A DNA stretch of 64,000 bases from G963667675 sp965249215 (lineage in GTDB: Bacteria > Chloroflexota > Dehalococcoidia > Lucifugimonadales > UBA3495): the NCBI GenBank assembly GCA_965249215.1, contig CBDFLN010000001.1, positions 620,001 through 684,000 of the forward strand, in the 5' to 3' direction. The notes under the pieces are model-generated. The model was given only the letters and a program-made list of their open reading frames with translations, was not told the DNA's origin and did not search any database. The translations under genes and the position numbers were made by a program. Shown here one piece after another: positions 25,952 through 35,094 of the stretch (positions are counted from its first letter, which is position 1; every line of letters begins with the position of its first letter).

Positions 25952-27264
25952 TCAGGCCGGGAGTGGAATGGCTCGCAGCCGGGCCAAGGCGCGGCTGAAC
26001 TTCTCAGCCCAAGGCCAGCGATCCGGAAGATGCAGGGTCAACCGGCGTGCCGAGCGGGTGAGCCGTCCGGCCAGGGAGAAGAACCGCCGCCGGAGGGTCT
26101 TGGTGGTGGCTATCCGCTCTCCCAGACCGATCCGCGCGGTCCAGCGGGCCAGGTTGTGGGCCATCGTCTGGACGGCCAGCCAGGCGCCGTTGGCGGCGAA
26201 GCGGCCCGAGGGGAGATGGTTGAGCCCGACGCCGTACTTGAGGTCGCGTATGGCATTCTCGATCTCGGCGTGGCGGCGATGGTCAGCCTCCAGTTCGAGC
26301 AACTCCCCGTCCCGGTCGGTGATGAAGCCGTGATAGCTGTATTTGGCGAAGAGGGCCAACTGGGAACCGGGCGTGGGCTTCACACGCCGGACGATGAGCC
26401 GCACCGGCGCGGCGTCAGGTTCACTCTGGAAGGGAGTGCAGGTGGTCTCGGCCACATCGGCGGCGCCGTCCATCCAGTAGGGAATGGGAGTCCAGGCATC
26501 CTCGGGTATCGTCTCGATGAGATTGCGCAGGCTCTTGTGCTGGCGGATGGTGATGGAGAAGCGGACATCCATCTTGCGGCAGACGGATACCACGCCATGA
26601 GTGTAGAACCCGCTGTCGGCCCGTAGCGTGAGTCGTCCGTTGGCCCCGGCGTAGCGTACCCGCCCCACCGTCTCCCGCAGAAAGTGGGCGGCGCCCCGGG
26701 CGGTGTTGGCGCGGCCCTCGCGCAGCCGGGACATCAGCACGTCGCCGGTGCCGGCGGCGACGGCCAACAGCGGGTGATAGCCCCGCTTGCCGGTATAGCC
26801 GTGGTGGCGTGCGCCCTCCTTGGCCAGTCCGTAGGTCTCGCAGATGGTGGAGTCCAGGTCAATGGTCAGGGGCCCGTCGCCGGGTCCCGCCCCGGCCTGC
26901 CAAGCCCGGGCCAGCAACTCGCGGCTCACCCGGTCGAGTTGACGGACGTGGCCCCACCGGAAGCTGCGCAGGAAGGTGCCCAGGGTGGATGGCGCCTTGA
27001 CCGTGCCGCCCAGGGTGCAGGCCGTCCCCCCGGTGCGCAACACATCGGCGTCGTCAATGCAGTCGCCCCCAGCCAGCGCAGACGCAGCGTCATCATCTTG
27101 TCGCTCGTGTTCGCCCGCCCCCACCCAGGTCGAGGCGCTGCCGGACGAGTTCGGGCAGGCCGAGGTGCCGCGCCAGGGTGGCCGGAAGGAGCAGCCCGGC
27201 ATTGGCCACCAAGCGGCGGTCGTCGAAGGTGATTTGGATCCGGTCGGGGTGGTTGTGGCAGCAT
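25952..27264 (-). pseudogene. IS1380-family transposase, 5'-frameshifted copy
   Basis: Same protein as at 5224-6549 from 'ALAGGDCIDDADVLRTGG' to the C-terminus, so the catalytic region is intact. The start region is broken: relative to copy 1 a CG pair is lost just after the ATG at 27264, about seven bases are lost in the GDAPG segment and four bases in the MMTLVAS segment. A start inside the remaining open frame (27202) gives 416 aa with a scrambled first 35 residues. Probably inactive, unless the damage is an assembly fault. Confidence 0.75.
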
Positions 27265-27340
27265 CGCCGGGGTCGGTTTTTTGCTACAAAACCATTATCC
27301 CAGAAGCACAGGAGCACCTTCTTGCCCCAGGGTCGAGGCG

Positions 27341-27905
27341 CTAAGCCCAGGCCAGGCTATGCGATGGTCCTGGCGCGGGAGGACGAACGGGCGCCAACAC
27401 ATGCCGCGCGTGGCCGGTCAATGGAGTCGCCCCCAGCCAGCGCAGACGCCATGGCAGAATACGCGTCATCATCTTGTCGCTCGTGTTCGCCCGCCCCGGG
27501 GCATCGCCCAGGTCGAGGCGCTGCCGGACGAGTTCGGGCAGGCCGAGGTGCCGCGCCAGGGTGGCCGGAAGGAGGCGTATGGCATTCTCGATCTCGGCGT
27601 GGCGGCGATGGTCAGCCTCCAGTTCGAGGCATTGGATAGCTGTATTTGGCCAAACCGGGCGTGGGCTTCACACGCCGGAGCGGCGGTCAGGTCGAAGTGC
27701 AGGTGGTCTCGGTCGGCGGCGCCGATCCTTTGGATCCGGTCGGGGTGGTTGCGTGGCAGCATCTATTGGGTGCTCCTTTTCCGGGGTCGGTTTTTTGCTA
27801 CAAAACCATTATCCCAGAAGCGGGCCAGCAACTCGCGGCTCACAGGAGCACCTTCTTGCCGCTTCAGGACGCTAACCCGACGCCCTCCTTCGGTGGATTC
27901 GGGCT
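27341..27905. other. Scrambled patchwork of IS1380 fragments
   Basis: Follows the broken transposase start. In order: a fragment of the dispersed repeat, a second copy of the transposase 5' segment, a short block matching 26249-26302, others matching near 26333, 26367 and 26440, an intact 5' untranslated segment, a piece from near 26905 and the terminal repeat. No gene can be read across it. Confidence 0.7.
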
Positions 27906-28350
27906 AAGCCCAGGCCAGGCTATGCGATGGTCCTGGCGCGGGAGGACGAACGCGACAGCTTAGGCCCAGCTTATGCAATGGTCTTCATGCTGGGAGGACC
28001 TACGGGCAGCTTAGGCCCAGCTTATGCATTGGTCTTCATGTTGGGAGGACGAACGGACAGCCTAGGCCCAGGCTATGCAATGGTCTTCGTGCGGGAGGAC
28101 GAACGGACAGCCTAGGCCCAGGCTATGCAATGGTCTTCGTGCGGGAGGACGAACGGACAGCCTAGGCCCAGGCTATGCAATGGTCTTCGTGCGGGAGGAC
28201 GAACGGACAGCCTAGGCCCAGGCTATGCAATGGTCTTCGTGCGGGAGGACGAACGGACAGCCTAGGCCCAGGCTATGCAATGGTCTTCGTGCGGGAGGAC
28301 GAACGGACAGCCTAGGCCCAGGCTATGCAATGGTCTTGGCGCGACTGGAG
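27906..28350. repeat. Tandem array, 50-bp unit
   Basis: About nine units. Three diverged units lead into five identical 50-bp units starting at 28061, 28111, 28161, 28211 and 28261, and a partial sixth. The unit contains GGCCCAGGCTATGCAATGG and is an internal segment of the family B dispersed repeat. The period is not a multiple of three. Confidence 0.9.
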
Positions 28351-28367
28351 GACGGTAGTGCAAGAGT

Positions 28368-28400
28368 CCCGCGCGGCGGGTTAAATGCCTGCCGCGCGGG
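28368..28400 (-). terminator. Strong hairpin after leuA, possible terminator
   Basis: Thirteen-base stem CCCGCGCGGC(G/A)GG around TTAAATG. It sits 12 bp after the leuA stop. There is no T run, so rho-independent function is uncertain. Confidence 0.45.
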
Positions 28401-28412
28401 GGCGCTGCACAC

Positions 28413-29972
28413 CTAGTCCGGCGTGGTTCCCACTGCGGGTAGAGCAGAGGCTTCGTCGGCGGCCAGTTGGCGGTTGACGGCGCTGAGGTAGGCCTTGGCG
28501 CTGGCTACAACTATGTCGGTGTCTGCGCCGCGGCCGGTGTAGGTCTTGCCATCTTTTTCGATGCGGATGGTGACCGTGCCCAGGGAGTCGCGGCCTTCGG
28601 TCGCCGCCTGGACGTTGAAGTCGACCAGCTTGTTAACGACTCCGATGGCGCGGTCCATGGCGTTGCAGATGGCGTTGACCGGGCCGTTGCCTGTGGCGGC
28701 GTCGGTAGTTGGGACGCCTTCGGCATCGATCAACCGGACCGTAGCGGTGGCGATTCCGTGGTCCCCGCCGCTGAACTGGACCTGGTCGAGGGTAAAGCTG
28801 ACGGGCTCGCTGGAAATGCGCTTCTCCTCGTCCATGAGGATTTCCAGGTCGCGGTCGTTGACCTCCCGCTTCTTGTCGGCCAGGACCTTGAAGGACTCGA
28901 ACACGTTGGATATCTCTTCGCGGGACAACTGGTAGCCCAACGCTTCCAAGCGGGCCTGCAACCCGGCGCGGCCGCTGAGCTTGCCCAGGACCAGGGAACT
29001 GCCGGGCACTCCGACGCGTTCCGGCTGCATCACCTCGTAAGTCGACCGGTCTTTCAGGACGCCATCCTGGTGAATTCCCGAGGCGTGACGGAAGGCGTTC
29101 TCTCCGACGACGGCCTTGTTGGCCTGGACCGCCATGCCGGTGATGCGGCTGACCAAGCGGCTGGCGGGATATATCTGGGTGGTGTCGATGCCGATGTCGA
29201 CCTGGAAGAGGTCCTTCCGGGTGTCCACCGCCATGATAATCTCTTCCAGGGAGGCGTTACCGGCCCGCTCGCCTATGCCGTTGATGCACCCCTCCACCTG
29301 GGTGGCGCCGGCTTCGATTGCAGCCAGGCTGTTGGAAACCGCGAGGCCCAGGTCGTTGTGGCAGTGCACACTCAGGTTTACCTGGTCGATGCCGGGCACC
29401 TGGGCCTTGATCTGCCGGAGCAAGTGGGTAAAGTTGGACGGTATGGCGTAGCCCACGGTATCGGCGATATTGATGGTTGTAGCGCCGGCGCGGATTACCT
29501 CTTCGAGCATTTGGAACAGGTACTCCGGGTTGGTGCGGGTGGCGTCCATGGGCGAGAACTCCACGTCGGGGCAATAAGTCCTGGCCCGTTCGACCATGGC
29601 CACCGCCATTTCCATGACCTCCTCCCGGTTTTTGCGCAACTGGTGCATCTGGTGTATCTCGGAGGAGGAAAGGAAGACGTGGATGCGAGGCCGCTCGGCG
29701 TACTTGACCGCCTGCCAAGCCTGGTCGACGTCGTTGGGCACGGCCCGGGCGAGGGAGGCGATGATGGGCCCCTGGACTTCCCTGGCAATGTTGGCGACCG
29801 CCTGGAAATCTCCGGGGGAACTGGCGGCGAAGCCGGCCTCGATAATATCGACCCGCATCTTTTGGAGTTGGCGGGCGATTTCCATTTTTTCGTCGCCGGT
29901 CATGCCTATGCCGGCGGACTGCTCTCCATCGCGGAGAGTCGTGTCCAAAAAGAGGACTTTGTTATCAGCCAT
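28413..29972 (-). CDS. leuA: 2-isopropylmalate synthase
   Basis: First dedicated step of leucine synthesis: condensation of acetyl-CoA with 2-oxoisovalerate. The 519 aa product has the HMGL-like catalytic barrel with LDTTLRDGEQSAGIGM at residues 9-24, the metal-binding HCHNDLG, then the linker and a C-terminal LeuA regulatory (leucine feedback) domain from about residue 390. It is the last gene of the ilvB-ilvN-ilvC operon, 212 bp after the PH-like gene. Leucine control fits the CUC specifier predicted in the operon's T-box. Confidence 0.94.
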   Translation of the reverse strand: MADNKVLFLDTTLRDGEQSAGIGMTGDEKMEIARQLQKMRVDIIEAGFAASSPGDFQAVANIAREVQGPIIASLARAVPNDVDQAWQAVKYAERPRIHVFLSSSEIHQMHQLRKNREEVMEMAVAMVERARTYCPDVEFSPMDATRTNPEYLFQMLEEVIRAGATTINIADTVGYAIPSNFTHLLRQIKAQVPGIDQVNLSVHCHNDLGLAVSNSLAAIEAGATQVEGCINGIGERAGNASLEEIIMAVDTRKDLFQVDIGIDTTQIYPASRLVSRITGMAVQANKAVVGENAFRHASGIHQDGVLKDRSTYEVMQPERVGVPGSSLVLGKLSGRAGLQARLEALGYQLSREEISNVFESFKVLADKKREVNDRDLEILMDEEKRISSEPVSFTLDQVQFSGGDHGIATATVRLIDAEGVPTTDAATGNGPVNAICNAMDRAIGVVNKLVDFNVQAATEGRDSLGTVTIRIEKDGKTYTGRGADTDIVVASAKAYLSAVNRQLAADEASALPAVGTTPD

Positions 29973-30184
29973 TTTGGTCCCTTCCCTATTTTGCTTTGAA
30001 TTTTCGGGCCCGAGGGGGCCCCTGTGTCTATTGACTTGGGGAAGGATGTGGCAGAGTCACGTAGTCCACCGCACCCAGCCCTGCCAAGACCGGGGTGCGA
30101 CGGTGAACTACTCTCAACGTCTCCTGTTGCATAAATATTGGCTCCCAGTAGTATTCGTGCTTTCGCCGCTCTTGGCGGACGGAA

Positions 30185-31297
30185 CTATGCTTCAGACGGG
30201 TTTGCCGCCGCGTTGGCCCGGCGGTGTACGCACTCGAACAGCGGCCTAGCCCGGCTCTTGATGTCCTTCTTGCCGTTGTGGTCGAGGTAGTAGGCATAGT
30301 CCTCGGCCGTGCTGCCGGAGAACTTCAGGCCCGAACTGACCATCCCTTCGTTGTAGTCCAGGTGCAAGCCCTGGTAGGGGACCTCCACTACGTCATCCAT
30401 CAACATGCCGGAGTTCAGCATGAGAATGCGCCGGTCGGTGGCCACGACTACTCCGTTGTGGACGCCGAATTCATGGCGCCCCAGTCCACTGAGCGCGGCG
30501 GCGGCGATTTCTCCCAGGGTGTTGAAGTCGGTGGCGTCGCCCCAGCGTCCGCCCATCCAGTACTCGATGTTCTCGTCGTCCTGTAGAACCTCTTTGAGGA
30601 TTTGGAGTTCGCCGGGATAGGTAGTGAGGATCTCGCCCTTGAAGAAGTTGAACAGCCCCGCTATGAGGCGTTCCGGGATGCCGGGGTCGTTCCGTCCCCA
30701 CATGGTAGAGCGCTCCTGCCACTGGGCATCGATACGATCTGCCTTGCTCATTGCGGCGTGGCCGGCTGTAGAGAGCGGCGCGATGGGGGTCGTAGGCGTT
30801 GACTGAGACCAAGCGGGGGTCGCCGGCGAGGGCGGCGCGATCTGGACTTGCCGCACCTTATCGGCGAAATTCCGGGCGTAGCCAGCCTGTACGTCGCGCA
30901 TCTTGAAGCCCGCGGGGTCACCGTGGCCGACCCAGTTGTTGTAACTCCGCCCAGTGAGGGTCACCTCGCCCTCACCGCTCGCGTCCACCGATTCCATGTT
31001 ATGCAGCGGCATTTCGGTGGTGAGCTTATTCAGGCCTTTCTTGCAGACCAAGACGACTCGACGCCCGGTTAACACGGCTATGCCTTTGTATTGCTTCATC
31101 CTGTCCCACCGGCCGGCATTGGCGTGGAACACGTTCTCAGGCCCCCAGAGGCAGCCCACCAAGGCTTCGATGCTCTCGTCGTCCTGCAGCACGTCGTAGA
31201 GCATCTCGCGCTCTGCGCCATGTTCTTTCGAGTTCCAGCCGGGCTGCAGCTCCTGCCAACGGGCGTCCAGGCGGTCCCTTTGCTCTTTCGTTGCCAA
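30185..31297 (-). CDS. Two-domain PH-like protein of unknown function
   Basis: A 370 aa soluble protein with two related halves: both start with a helix pair (RLDARWQEL / RIDAQWQER), followed by VLQDDE(S/N)IE, a G-W/G-D turn and a strand block with GIAVLTGRRVVLV or GVVVATDRRILML. These are features of bacterial PH-like domains. A Pro/Ser/Thr-rich linker (about residues 155-175) joins them. Its function is not known. It sits 24 bp after ilvC and 212 bp before leuA, on the same strand, inside a pathway where no such protein is normally found. Confidence 0.72.
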   Translation of the reverse strand: MATKEQRDRLDARWQELQPGWNSKEHGAEREMLYDVLQDDESIEALVGCLWGPENVFHANAGRWDRMKQYKGIAVLTGRRVVLVCKKGLNKLTTEMPLHNMESVDASGEGEVTLTGRSYNNWVGHGDPAGFKMRDVQAGYARNFADKVRQVQIAPPSPATPAWSQSTPTTPIAPLSTAGHAAMSKADRIDAQWQERSTMWGRNDPGIPERLIAGLFNFFKGEILTTYPGELQILKEVLQDDENIEYWMGGRWGDATDFNTLGEIAAAALSGLGRHEFGVHNGVVVATDRRILMLNSGMLMDDVVEVPYQGLHLDYNEGMVSSGLKFSGSTAEDYAYYLDHNGKKDIKSRARPLFECVHRRANAAANPSEA

Positions 31298-31321
31298 GGT
31301 TCTACCTCCGGGTTGTATCTT

Positions 31322-32317
31322 TCACTTGGGGTCCAGCCAGGGCATCATCCCGCGGAGTTGCTTGCCGACGGTCTCGATGGGAGCGGTCTGGGCGGCTTCC
31401 CGCATGGGGGTGAAGCGGGGGCGGCCCTCGTCGTTCTCGGCTATCCACTCCCGGGCGAAGGTGCCGTCCTGGATTTCCTTCAGCACTGTGCGCATGTTCT
31501 CTCGGACGTGCTCGTCTATGATGCGGTCCCGGCGGCTCAGGGAGCCGTACTCGGCGGTGTCGCTGACCGAGAAATGCATGTAGTTGTGGCCGCCCTGGTA
31601 CATCAGGTCGACAATCATCTTCAGCTCGTGGAGGCACTCGAAGTAGGCGATTTCCCGGGGATACCCCGCTTCGACCAGGGTTTCGAAGGCGGCGTTGACC
31701 AAGGCGGTGACCCCGCCGCAGAGGATCGACTGTTCGCCGAACAGGTCGCTTTCGGTCTCGTCCTTGATGGTGGTCTCCAGAACCCCGGCGCCGGTGCAGC
31801 CGACACCCTTGGCGTAGGCCAGGGCCACCTGCTTGGCGTTGCCGGTGGCGTCCTGGTGGACCGCAAGGAGGGAGGGTACGCCTATGCCATCGACGAACAA
31901 CTCCCGCATCCGGTGGCCGGGGGCCTTGGGAGCGACCATCATCACGTCCACGTTGGCGGGGGGGACGATTTCCCGGTAGTGAATGCTGAAGCCGTGGGCG
32001 ACCATGAGGGCGTTGCCCGGCTTCAGGTTGGGTTCGATTTCGTCCCGGTAGGTGCGGCCCTGCACATGGTCGGGAATCAGCACCATGACCACGTCGGCGG
32101 CGGCAACAGCCTGGGACACGTCGGCCACGCGCAGGCCGGCTTCTTCGGCCACGGCCCGGCTGCGGCTGCCCGAGTACAGGCCAACGACTACGTCTTGACC
32201 GTTGTCTTTAAGGTTGAGGGCGTGGGCGTGCCCCTGGCTGCCGTACCCGATGACTGCAATTGTCTTCCCGTCGAGTACGCCCATGTCTACGTCGCTGTCG
32301 TAATACACTTTGACCAT
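31322..32317 (-). CDS. ilvC: Ketol-acid reductoisomerase
   Basis: Converts acetolactate and acetohydroxybutyrate to dihydroxy acids using NADPH and Mg2+. The start at 32317 gives 331 aa, the size of class I enzymes. The nucleotide site is GYGSQGHAHALNLKDNG near residues 22-38; the metal ligands lie in the CxxE segment, AYFECLHELKMIVDL, and SDTAEYG. The alternative ATG at 32338 overlaps ilvN. It follows ilvN directly, so the three genes are co-transcribed. Confidence 0.95.
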   Translation of the reverse strand: MVKVYYDSDVDMGVLDGKTIAVIGYGSQGHAHALNLKDNGQDVVVGLYSGSRSRAVAEEAGLRVADVSQAVAAADVVMVLIPDHVQGRTYRDEIEPNLKPGNALMVAHGFSIHYREIVPPANVDVMMVAPKAPGHRMRELFVDGIGVPSLLAVHQDATGNAKQVALAYAKGVGCTGAGVLETTIKDETESDLFGEQSILCGGVTALVNAAFETLVEAGYPREIAYFECLHELKMIVDLMYQGGHNYMHFSVSDTAEYGSLSRRDRIIDEHVRENMRTVLKEIQDGTFAREWIAENDEGRPRFTPMREAAQTAPIETVGKQLRGMMPWLDPK

Positions 32318-32321
32318 AATA

Positions 32322-32888
32322 CTAACGCTTTTCCCCAATAGTTTTGAGTCCGCTTAGATCCATGCCTATTCCGACGCCGTCGTTGACGCGGCCGTCCGAC
32401 TGGCCCCTGACCATCGCCACCACTCCGGTTCGCAGCATCTCCATAATTCCGAATGGCTCCAGCAAGTCGTGCAGGGCGTTGATTTTGTCCTCTTCGCCGG
32501 TGACCTCTATGACCATGGACTGGGCTCCCACGTCCACTATGCCGGCCCGGAACAGGTTGACTATCTGGATAATTTCAGCTCTGGAGGCGGCGGTGGCCTT
32601 GACCTTGACGAGGGCCAGTTCCCTGGCAACCATCTCTTCGCTGGTGATGTTGGACACCCGGATGACTTCGATGAGCTTGTCAAGTTGCTTGGTCACCTGC
32701 GACACGGTGTCCTCGTCTCCCGTGACTACGAAGGTCATGCGGGAGAGGCCGGGCTGCTCACTCTTGCCCACCGCCAAGCTGGCTATGTTGAACCCCCGAC
32801 GGCGGAACATGCTGGCTATCCTGGTCAGGACGCCGGGGCGGTCCTCCACCAAGGCCACCAAGGTATGGTGCTGTCCGTTGGCGCTCAT
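32322..32888 (-). CDS. ilvN: Acetolactate synthase small (regulatory) subunit
   Basis: The 188 aa regulatory partner of IlvB. The N-terminal ACT domain (HHTLVALVEDRPGVLTRIA...FRRRGFNIASLAVG) binds valine in relatives; the C-terminal ALS_ss domain follows from about residue 85. The C-terminal extension beyond residue 165 is not usual. The ATG directly abuts the ilvB stop codon, so translation is coupled. Confidence 0.94.
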   Translation of the reverse strand: MSANGQHHTLVALVEDRPGVLTRIASMFRRRGFNIASLAVGKSEQPGLSRMTFVVTGDEDTVSQVTKQLDKLIEVIRVSNITSEEMVARELALVKVKATAASRAEIIQIVNLFRAGIVDVGAQSMVIEVTGEEDKINALHDLLEPFGIMEMLRTGVVAMVRGQSDGRVNDGVGIGMDLSGLKTIGEKR

Positions 32889-34583
32889 CTACTCAATGCC
32901 CTCCGGGATCGGTTCTTCCATCATTTCGTTCACCGACTCCCCGGCCGGGATCATGGGATAGACGTTCTCCTCCTGGGTAACAACGAAGTCAATGACCGCC
33001 GGGCCCGGGGTTTCCATGGCCTGCTGGATGGCGCCGGCCACCTGGTCTTTTTCCGTGACCCTGATGCCGGGTATCCCGTAGGCCTCGGCCAGCTTCACGA
33101 AGTCGGGGTTGCCGGAGTACACGGTGGCGAAATAGTCCTTCTGGTAGAAGAGGTCCTGCCACTGGTGGACCATGCCCAGGGTGCCGTTGTTGAAGATGGC
33201 GAACTTGACGTCGATGTTGTTTTCAACTGCCGTGGCCAGGTCGCACATGGTCATTTGAAAGCCGCCGTCGCCAGCTATGGACCAGACGGTCTTGTCGGGC
33301 CGGCCCATCTTGGCGCCCAAGGCCCCGGGGACCTCGTACCCCATGGACCCCAGCCCGCCGGAGGTAATCAACGTGTTTGGCTCGGTGAACGAGCAGAACT
33401 GGGCGGCCCACATCTGGTGCTGGCCGACGCCGGTGACTATGATCGCCTGACCTTGGGTCGCCTCGGTGAGCGACCTGAGAACGAACTGGGGCAGCAGGGC
33501 CTCGGACTGCCGGATCAACATCGGCGGATGTTCGCTCCTCAGGGCGTCTACGCGCCGCAGCCAATCCATGTGGACGTTGGACTCGACCAGCGGGAGCAAC
33601 TGCCGGAGCACCTGCTTGACGCTGCCTACGACAGGGGCCGTGGCCCTGACGTTCTTGTCTATTTCAGAAGGGTCGACGTCGACGTGGACGATTTTCGCAT
33701 GGGGGGCGAAGTCCTTGAGCCGGCCGGTAATCCGGTCGTCGAACCGCATACCCAGGGAGATGAGCAGGTCGGCTTCATCTATGGCAAGGCTGGAGTGTGC
33801 CCAGCCGTGCATTCCCGACATACCCATGTTCAGATAGTGGCTGGTGGGAAATGAACTGATTCCCAACAGCGTGGGGGCCACCGGAATCTGGGCCTTCTCG
33901 GCCAGTTGGGCCAGCTCTTCATAGGCGTGGGATATGAGGACCCCGTGCCCGGCGAATATCACCGGACGTTCCGCCTGGTTGATCAGCTCTGCGGCCCGGG
34001 CGATTTGTTCCGGGTCTGCCTCGCCGGGTGGATTGTAGCCCGGCAGGTCGACTTGCTCCGGCCAGATGAACTCAGCACGTTCGTCCAACAGCACGTCCTT
34101 GGGAATGTCCACCAGCACCGGCCCGGGCCTGCCGGTACTGGCTATGTGGAAGGCTTCCTTGATGGCCGGGGCGATGTCCGAAGCCTGCATCACCAGATAG
34201 CTGTGCTTGGTGATGGGCAAGGTTATGCCGGTGACGTCGGTCTCCTGGAAGGCGTCGCGGCCGATGGCCGCCCTGGGAACCTGCCCTGTAATGATGACCA
34301 CGGGAATGGAGTCCATCATGGCCCCGGCGATGCCGGTGACCAGGTTGGTGGCCCCAGGACCGGAGGTAGCGGTGCATACGCCGACTTTCCCGGTGGCGCG
34401 GGCGTATCCATCGGCGGCCATGATGGCGGCCTGCTCGTGCCTGACCAGGACGTGACGAATGCCGGGATACCCGGACAGGGCGCCATACAGAGGCAACACC
34501 GCTCCGCCGGGCAGGCCGAACATTACGTCCACGCCTTCTTTGAGGAGGCTTTCACATACAATTTCCGCGCCGGTAATCTCCAT
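32889..34583 (-). CDS. ilvB: Acetolactate synthase large subunit, operon copy
   Basis: A 564 aa catalytic subunit with the same arrangement as the copy at 2890-4605: GLPGGAV near residue 25, RHEQAAIMAADGYAR with the catalytic Glu, GLGMRFDDRITG-like middle and GDGGFQMT...NN ThDP motif. Its stop abuts the ilvN start. It leads the T-box-controlled ilvBNC-(PH-like)-leuA operon. The two ilvB copies differ along their whole length, so the duplication is old or one was acquired. Confidence 0.95.
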   Translation of the reverse strand: MEITGAEIVCESLLKEGVDVMFGLPGGAVLPLYGALSGYPGIRHVLVRHEQAAIMAADGYARATGKVGVCTATSGPGATNLVTGIAGAMMDSIPVVIITGQVPRAAIGRDAFQETDVTGITLPITKHSYLVMQASDIAPAIKEAFHIASTGRPGPVLVDIPKDVLLDERAEFIWPEQVDLPGYNPPGEADPEQIARAAELINQAERPVIFAGHGVLISHAYEELAQLAEKAQIPVAPTLLGISSFPTSHYLNMGMSGMHGWAHSSLAIDEADLLISLGMRFDDRITGRLKDFAPHAKIVHVDVDPSEIDKNVRATAPVVGSVKQVLRQLLPLVESNVHMDWLRRVDALRSEHPPMLIRQSEALLPQFVLRSLTEATQGQAIIVTGVGQHQMWAAQFCSFTEPNTLITSGGLGSMGYEVPGALGAKMGRPDKTVWSIAGDGGFQMTMCDLATAVENNIDVKFAIFNNGTLGMVHQWQDLFYQKDYFATVYSGNPDFVKLAEAYGIPGIRVTEKDQVAGAIQQAMETPGPAVIDFVVTQEENVYPMIPAGESVNEMMEEPIPEGIE

Positions 34584-34607
34584 GTCGTCTCCGTATATTG
34601 GGAAAAC

Positions 34608-34636
34608 AAAAAACCCGCCCCCTGAAGGGACGGGCT
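34608..34636 (-). terminator. T-box terminator hairpin upstream of ilvBNC operon
   Basis: GC-rich stem (AAGCCCGTCCC / GGGGGCGGGTT) with a four-base loop, followed by TTTTTTGTTTT on the minus strand. Terminator arm of the T-box riboswitch. Confidence 0.88.
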
Positions 34637-34875
34637 TATGGTTCCCGCGGTACCACCCCTCTTTTCCGGGAACTCGTCCGCCGGCATGTAGCCGAGGGGT
34701 TGGGCTTCCGGAACGACTTGATGACGTTTAACGGTGTCTACCGCCGCGCCCTACTTGTTTCAGGCGGGCCGCTCCGGGGCGAGTTCAGAGTCCTGCCGTC
34801 ACCGGCTTGCACCAACCGCCGGCTCTCTATGACGAGGCGCTCCTACTACTCCCTTTCTTAGCGGATATCGTCGAT
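34608..34875 (-). promoter_or_regulatory. T-box riboswitch leader, predicted CUC (Leu) specifier
   Basis: Minus-strand leader of about 265 nt. T-box GGGTGGTACCGCGG at 34658-34645 just before the terminator, AGTAGTAGG at the start and the AGAGAGCCGG segment of stem I. Aligned with the first T-box on CCGGAGC, the specifier codon is CTC at 34783-34781, in the context GAACTCG. That would read tRNA-Leu(GAG), which is encoded at 61022-61108. Such control makes sense for an operon that ends with leuA. Confidence 0.9.
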
Positions 34876-34888
34876 TTTTAACCGCGCG

Positions 34889-34918
34889 ATCGTAACAGTT
34901 GACCACGGCTGTTGTCAA
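34889..34918 (-). promoter_or_regulatory. Promoter for T-box/ilvBNC operon
   Basis: Minus-strand TTGACA (34918-34913), 18-bp spacer, TACGAT (34894-34889). The start would fall about at the beginning of the T-box leader. Confidence 0.65.
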
Positions 34919-35049
34919 TTGTCTGTGCCGGTTCCCACTGTTAGAATTCCTGCCAAAATTACTGTGCGGGGCCTGACCGTTCCAAAGTCGTCCAGCGACA
35001 GATTCAGACGGGCCTATTGGGTACGGTGCTTATCATGATCCCGCCTGGG

Positions 35050-35078
35050 TTGTACGCTTACCGGGGTGTTGATATAAT
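35050..35078 (+). promoter_or_regulatory. Promoter for tRNA-Ile
   Basis: TTGTAC at 35050-35055, 17-bp spacer, TATAAT at 35073-35078; the tRNA begins 17 bp later. Confidence 0.7.
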
Positions 35079-35094
35079 CCCGCTGCGTAAGCAT

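Larger units (their letters stand above)
25678..27905 (-). mobile_element. Second IS1380 copy, inverted and rearranged at its 5' end
   Basis: Bounded by the same 20-bp terminal repeats as the copy at 5101-6823 (25678-25697 and 27886-27905) but 2228 bp long instead of 1723. The 3' part (25678 to about 27050) matches copy 1 over its length, with identical long frames on both strands. The 5' part has several deletions, and between about 27341 and 27905 it holds a patchwork of IS pieces and a dispersed-repeat fragment. Confidence 0.75.

Noticed and set aside
27906..28350. CRISPR array
   Set aside because: Units are identical and adjacent; there are no variable spacers and no cas genes.
28467..29999. 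510-codon open frame on the plus strand
   Set aside because: Antisense to leuA.
31091..32341. 416-codon open frame on the plus strand
   Set aside because: Antisense to ilvC with no ribosome site or recognisable domain.
34459..34861. Coding frames on the plus strand
   Set aside because: They lie in the T-box leader and antisense to ilvB.
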